A stretch of DNA of 64,000 nt. Origin: Jacaranda mimosifolia (Eukaryota > Streptophyta > Magnoliopsida > Lamiales > Bignoniaceae). The position numbers and the translations under genes were made by a program. Position 1 is the stretch's first letter. Each line of letters begins with the position of its first letter. Where the stretch lies: positions 27,694,501-27,758,500 of the forward strand of contig CM032117.1 of the NCBI GenBank assembly GCA_018894105.1. Reading direction: 5' to 3'. Shown here in pieces: positions 59,455 through 64,000 of the stretch. Below the pieces are notes generated by a model, which was given only the letters and a program-made list of their open reading frames with translations, did not search any database and had not been told where the DNA came from.

Positions 59455-59987
59455 TAGGGTTGTTAACGAATCAAACATTTATCAAATAATTCGAGATTCG
59501 AATTTGAATTCAAATCTAATATAATATTTGATATATAATCGAATCCGAATCAAATCCAATAATATTCGAGTTCGATATTCGATAAAATATTCAAATATAT
59601 TTTATTATACTTATTATTATATATTAATATTTTTATTTCTCAAAACTTAAATTTTTGATAATTTATAATCTATAGTAATGAAGCCATTGAATATTATGTC
59701 TACTATTACAAGTATTTGATATTTGCTTTTTGGATAAATCAAATATTTTCATTTTGTGACCATAATAAAAGGTGAAAAATCAATAAATAATTCAAAATTC
59801 AAATAAAAAATTGAGTTAATCGAACATTCGAATCGAATCCGAATATATCGAATAGTTACTTGAATCGAATTTGACCCAATTTAGGATTCAAGTCGAATTC
59901 GAATATGAATATGAATACGAGTAAAATAAATCGAATCGAATCCGAATCCTCAGATATTCGGTTCAATTCGATTCGTTAACAACCCTA
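59455..59987. mobile_element. hAT-type MITE (533 bp) with perfect TSD
   Basis: Terminal inverted repeats TAGGGTTGTTAACGAATC and its exact reverse complement GATTCGTTAACAACCCTA. Both sides carry the identical eight bases GATAGGAC (59447-59454 and 59988-59995). Subterminal regions are dense in TTCGAATTCGAAT/ATTCGATTCG motifs in both orientations. No transposase; mobilised in trans if at all. The perfect ends and duplication suggest a fairly recent insertion. Confidence 0.93.
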
Positions 59988-59995
59988 GATAGGAC

Positions 59996-60283
59996 TAGCT
60001 AGTTTGAAATTATAATATACTTTGAATGTTTTACTGAAGTAAAACAAAATTGCAAAAATGATCGTCACGTACATAAACTAGTTTAGTCTTTCAAATTGTT
60101 CACAACATCAAAAAAGATGTTGCATTCAACAAAGTCTATCTACAGTTGTATGAACTATATATATAGAAGGAATCACGAGTATTTAAGGTTATAGCAAGAT
60201 GATAAATATAATGATATGGGTAGACATGAAGAAATGTGATGTTTATACACTTACAGTTTGCATAACCTACTACTAATATTTAT
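59996..60283. other. Intergenic, nothing recognised
   Basis: AT-rich, without coding or repeat signals. Confidence 0.4.
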
Positions 60284-60296
60284 AAAAGAAAATTAA

Positions 60297-61720
60297 GATA
60301 CTTTCCAAATTGTTCACTGCTGGAAGCTCGACTTGGATCCAATCCAAGCTATGTTTGGAGAAGTCTTATGGCTGCTCAATCTCTTATCAAAGAGGGCGGC
60401 AGAATGAGAGTGGGAAATGGATCTACTATCAAAACTATGACAGATCCGTGGTTACGACATGAGTCACATCCCTACATTACTTCAAATCTGTCTGGAAATT
60501 TGAGAGGAATAAAGGTGGCTGATTTGATGAATCAAGAAAGAAGGGAGTGGAATTCTGAGCTTATTGATTCAATCTTTAATAGTAGAGATAAAGAGCTTAT
60601 ATTACAAATCCCAATTAGCTTGACAAACACGGAGGATCGGTGGTTTTGGAGCAAGGAAAAATCAGGTACGTACTCAGTTAGAAGTGCTTATAGATCTCTT
60701 ACTCGTCTTAACAATGTGCATCATGATAGGCTTGCTTTCTGGAATAAAATTTGGAAGACTTCGATTCCCTCAAAAGTTAAGATTTTTGCTTGGAAGGCGG
60801 CCCCAAATTGTCTACCAACGAAAAGTAGATTGAGGGAAAAGCATGTGGATGTGGATAGTATTTGTCCAGTTTGTGGGCTGGAAGATGAATCAAATATGCA
60901 CACACTTGCTGACTGTATTGTGGCAAAGGAAGTTTGGTTGTGCTCTAGTGTTAGCTTCATTCGTGGTACGAGTAATCTTGCTAGTGATTGGTTAAACTTG
61001 ATTAGCTCTACTTGCTTGCCTGAGGTGTTTGATTTAGCTTTGATGATATGTTGGAGCATGTGGAACAACTGAGATAATATTGTTTGGAAGCAAAAAGTCA
61101 AATCAGTAAATGAGATTATCCAGTTTGCTGAGTCATCTTTGTCACAATGGAGAAACGCAAGAGATAGAGGCAAACCAAAGGCTTACGGAATTAGACAAGA
61201 TGTTGACAGACAATCTTGGTTCAAGCCAATGGATGGATGGATTAAGATCAATATTGATGCAGCTATATTTAAAGATAAAGATATCTCTGGGGGAGGCTGG
61301 ATGGTTCGAGATTTTGAAGGCCTATTTGTTAGTGCTGGGTACAAAATATTCAAAGGACTACTAGAGGCATGTTTAACTGAATGTTTGGGAATTCGTGAAG
61401 TTCTGAGTTGGATTAAACAATCAGGTTTTCAGAAAGTTATCTTAGAATCTGACTCTCAAGAAGTGGTGAAGTTGATAAATTGAGAAGAAGAGTATCCCTC
61501 GGCTCTTGGTTTGATTATTGATGATTGTAGAAAATTTAAAGAAGAACTTGTTCATCTTCAAATTTATTTCATTAGAAGATCTGCGAGCTCATACTATAGC
61601 TAGGGCTTCAAGTTCTATGTCTAATCAAGGAGTTTGGAATGATAATCCTCCCCCTTTTATTGTGGAAGCATTATGTCATGATTTATGATGAATAAAATTT
61701 TTATTTCAAAAAAATAAAAG
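60297..61720 (+). mobile_element. 5'-truncated L1-type LINE with poly(A) tail and TSD
   Basis: Begins abruptly inside ORF2 sequence and ends in an A-rich tail (61708-61720). The 13-mer AAAAGAAAATTAA lies on both sides (60284-60296 and 61721-61733), which marks target-primed insertion with 5' truncation. Only the C-terminal part of ORF2 is retained, so it was dead on arrival. Confidence 0.9.
60326..61482 (+). pseudogene. LINE ORF2 C-terminal part (zinc-binding domain and RNase H)
   Basis: The frame opens with EARLGSNPSYVWRSLMAAQS, a sequence typical of plant non-LTR ORF2 downstream of the RT. Next come MRVGNGSTIKTMTDPWL and the zinc-binding region of plant LINE reverse transcriptases (AFWNKIWKTSIPSKVKIFAW, then CPVCGLEDESNMHTLADC at about 60862-60915). 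An in-frame TGA at 61069-61071 (WNN-stop-DN; arginine CGA to TGA would explain it) precedes the RNase H domain: WIKINIDAAIF (first D), LTECLGIREVL (E), LESDSQEVVKLIN (second D), ending at TGA 61480-61482, which is earlier than usual. More frame-shifted coding traces reach about 61620. The endonuclease and RT proper are absent. No function expected. Confidence 0.88.
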
Positions 61721-61733
61721 AAAAGAAAATTAA

Positions 61734-62584
61734 TTATTCCATATATATACATAGATTTTCTTGAAGTAGTTGGTTTGAATGAAGGTGGAGAGAGAATACA
61801 ACCTTGCTTTTCCCATTATTTTGCCCAAATTAAACTGGTCTTTTCATTTTTTTTGCCAAATTTCCATGAGCATGGAAAATCTTATTTACGAATGTTTAAT
61901 CATGCATGCCAAATCATTAACTACATATATTTAGTGGCAATTAATATGGCTAGATTTCTCCAATTCATTGGCATCTTACTTTTTACGTAATCTCTTAAAT
62001 CTTTATATTTAGGAATATATGGCAAGATTTCATCACTAATCAAATAATATATTATATATTCAAACCAACATTGCTTGTTGCACCCAAAGCACTCCTTCTT
62101 CTAATTTAAATAAAATTGACAAGAAGTAAATTTAATATTTTAATTTTATCATTTCAATTTAAGTCCTTTTTTTTTTTTTGTCATTTCACAAACAAGCAGC
62201 TCAAGTTAAATAATGACTCTGTATTACTAATTTATAATCTAATTGATGTCCCTATTTGAAAAAAGTTGATGCCATCAAGAATTATAGCATTAAAATTCTT
62301 AATGCCATAACAACAAAATCTTCGGCCTTGAGCGTGAAGATGAAAGTTATTTATTATGAAATTAAAACCATTGCAATTCGTTATGCTATTTTTTATTGAG
62401 TATTATATATCTATATTAACAAAATCATCAATATATAATTTCCTCGTATTTTGAAAAGAAATTATTTATTCGATATACTTGAAAAGTTTCAATACAACAA
62501 AGTCTTACCATAATAATGAAATAATAAAAAGATTATATAATAATACAAAATTAAAAGGATATGTGAAAGAAAAAACATAAAATA
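61734..62584. other. AT-rich intergenic DNA
   Basis: No gene recognised; a T-run at 62168-62180. The short frame at 61775-61990 has no family motif. Confidence 0.4.
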
Positions 62585-63410
62585 CTTTTAAGAGTCCGAA
62601 CTAGAAGTTACTACACGACTCTAATTAAAAAATTAAAATATAATATTTAAAAGATTAATAAAAGAAAAACATTAACAGTTTATACAAATAGAGACTAGAA
62701 GTACAGAGGTTAGTTAGAAAATTATAAAAAATTAAATGTAAAAAATTAAGGAGATAAATAAAAAGAAAAACATATAAATTTTTAAAAGTTGAATTGAAGT
62801 TCTGACTTCAATTAAAATTATAGAAAACTAATTACATAAAATTAAGGAAATAAATAAAACAAAAACTAAACAATCTTTTTCAAAGTCAGGTAGAAGTCTC
62901 GACTTTAATTAAAAATTATAGAAAATAAAAATAAGAACTAATTGAAAAGATAAATAAAAGAAAAACAAGAAAAAAAATTAAGTAAAACAAAATGTTTAAA
63001 AGTTTATGAAAATTAAAAATTAAGATAAAAACGAAAACATAAAAGTAATTTTAAAAATAAGGATATTGGAGGATATTGGATGTGTGGAATTTGCTAAAAA
63101 ATTAATCATAGAACGTTAAAAAAATTAAAGTCGTTGGGACTAGAAGTCCCGACTTCAATTCTAAAAAGTTATATACAGAAAATTAAAAAGATAAATAAAA
63201 TAAAATACATAAAATTCCAAAATGAGAATAAAAGTCACAATTTTTTTAAAATTAATGAATGAGAGAAAACACAAAAACTTAAAGTTGGAAAAAAATCTTG
63301 ACTTTTTGAAAATTATTAAATTAAACATATAAATAAAATAAAAAACATAAAGTGTTTCAAAGGTCGAGATGGGAAGTCCCAACTTTTGAAAATTATCGAA
63401 ATTTAAAAGA
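62585..63410. repeat. Degenerate ~97-bp tandem repeat with hairpins
   Basis: A block like GACTAGAAGTCCCGACTTCAATT, then AAAATTATAGAAAATTAA, then AGATAAATAAAAGAAAAACATA recurs. Hairpin cores lie near 62592, 62690, 62789, 62885, 63127, 63284 and 63362; the first four are spaced about 97-98 bases. The best-preserved core (63127-63155) folds as AAGTCG-ttg-GGACT against AGTCCCGACTT. The array ends where a Gypsy-type LTR begins at 63415. Confidence 0.65.
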
Positions 63411-63414
63411 TAAA

Positions 63415-64000
63415 TGTAACACCCATAAAATTCAGTATTACGAAAAATTAGAATTGAGAAAACAAGATTTTGATTGGTCAGATTTTAGGGCTTGGAATAT
63501 AAATGAAAAGGACTTGATTGCAAAAATTTTGGAAAGTTTGGGTTCAAAGTGAAAATAAGCAAGATTTGATTGGATCACATTTCCAAAGTTTTGGGGGTTG
63601 CATGGCTAATATTTTGGGTCAAATGGGTTAATTTTAGGCACTCAACATTCGGGGGACTCAATTGAAGAATCTCAAAATTTCAAAGGACTCAATTGTAAGT
63701 TGGACAAAATTTTTAGGGGCTAATTTAGAATTCCAGAAAACTTCCCTATAAATTCACATTTTGCAATCCCCCCCCTCCATTTTCATCATCTTCTCCACCA
63801 TAATCACCGTGACTCCTCTCCGACGAGTTTCTTCCTTCGACAACCAAACCTCAAACTTAACCAACCATTCATTCCTCTCCTCACAATGAGCACGCCAGTA
63901 TCGAAATTCTCCAAATTTGACCGGTGCAACGACGGAAAAAACAAAGCCGACGAGAGCTCACGGCGGAGCTTGGCGGGTTCACCATTCCAGGGACTGAACT
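63415..64000 (+). repeat. Gypsy-type LTR, truncated by window edge
   Basis: Starts TGTAACACCCATAAAATTC, the same opening as the Gypsy LTR at 33144. It has a TATA box (63747-63754) and then a C-rich, CCG/GACGAG-rich stretch (63768-64000) like the LTR segment at 29830 and, in reverse, near 26200. The second half and any internal region lie beyond the window. The frame at 63352-63552 crosses the LTR boundary and is not a gene. Confidence 0.75.
63747..63754 (+). promoter_or_regulatory. TATA box in truncated Gypsy-type LTR
   Basis: CTTCCCTATAAATTCACATT, about 330 bases into the LTR, with pyrimidine-rich sequence starting about 20 bases downstream, as in other plant LTR promoters. Confidence 0.5.

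Noticed and set aside
60721..61173. 150-codon minus-strand open frame
   Set aside because: It is the antisense shadow of the LINE ORF2, whose plus-strand frame has clear zinc-binding and RNase H motifs.

Overview
The window looks like repeat-dominated intergenic DNA from a flowering plant, probably a eudicot. Three things point there: long-LTR Ty3/Gypsy elements with chromodomain-like integrase tails, a SIRE-like Ty1/Copia element, and plant-type hAT, MITE and L1-type LINE sequences in AT-rich DNA. I found no intact host gene, no rRNA or tRNA gene and no CRISPR. Every coding stretch I could identify belongs to a transposable element and carries stops, frameshifts or deletions.

Layout. 1-1437: relic of a minus-strand Copia element and its LTR. 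3381-14930: a degenerate ~38-bp tandem repeat split by a full-length but decayed plus-strand Copia element (3720-13937, LTRs of ~2.2 kb, 5-bp TSD). 15470-16215: minus-strand Gypsy gag relic. 16927-17845: 0.9-kb element made of two ~370-bp inverted arms. 18319-23969: AT-rich DNA with MITE-like, microsatellite and Helitron-like signals. 23970-29830: minus-strand Gypsy with a 3.04-kb LTR and decayed pol, abutting an oppositely oriented Gypsy LTR-like piece (29830-30966).

30967-58810: a ~600-bp tandem repeat interrupted by two elements. The first is a plus-strand chromodomain-type Gypsy (33144-44428, LTRs of ~3.6 kb). The second is a minus-strand SIRE-like Copia (44502-58055) whose left LTR was itself invaded by a hAT transposon (45377-49455). 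59455-59987: hAT-type MITE with a perfect 8-bp TSD. 60297-61720: 5'-truncated L1-type LINE with a 13-bp TSD. 62585-63410: degenerate ~97-bp repeats containing small hairpins. 63415-64000: start of another Gypsy-type LTR, cut by the window edge.

The elements do not act together as a pathway; they record successive insertions. Order can be read from nesting: the ~600-bp array came first, the Gypsy and Copia elements landed about 70 bp apart within one repeat unit, and the hAT landed later in the Copia LTR. Domain calls rest on translation and motif recognition by eye. Element boundaries rest on paired LTR or TIR ends and target-site duplications read directly from the sequence.
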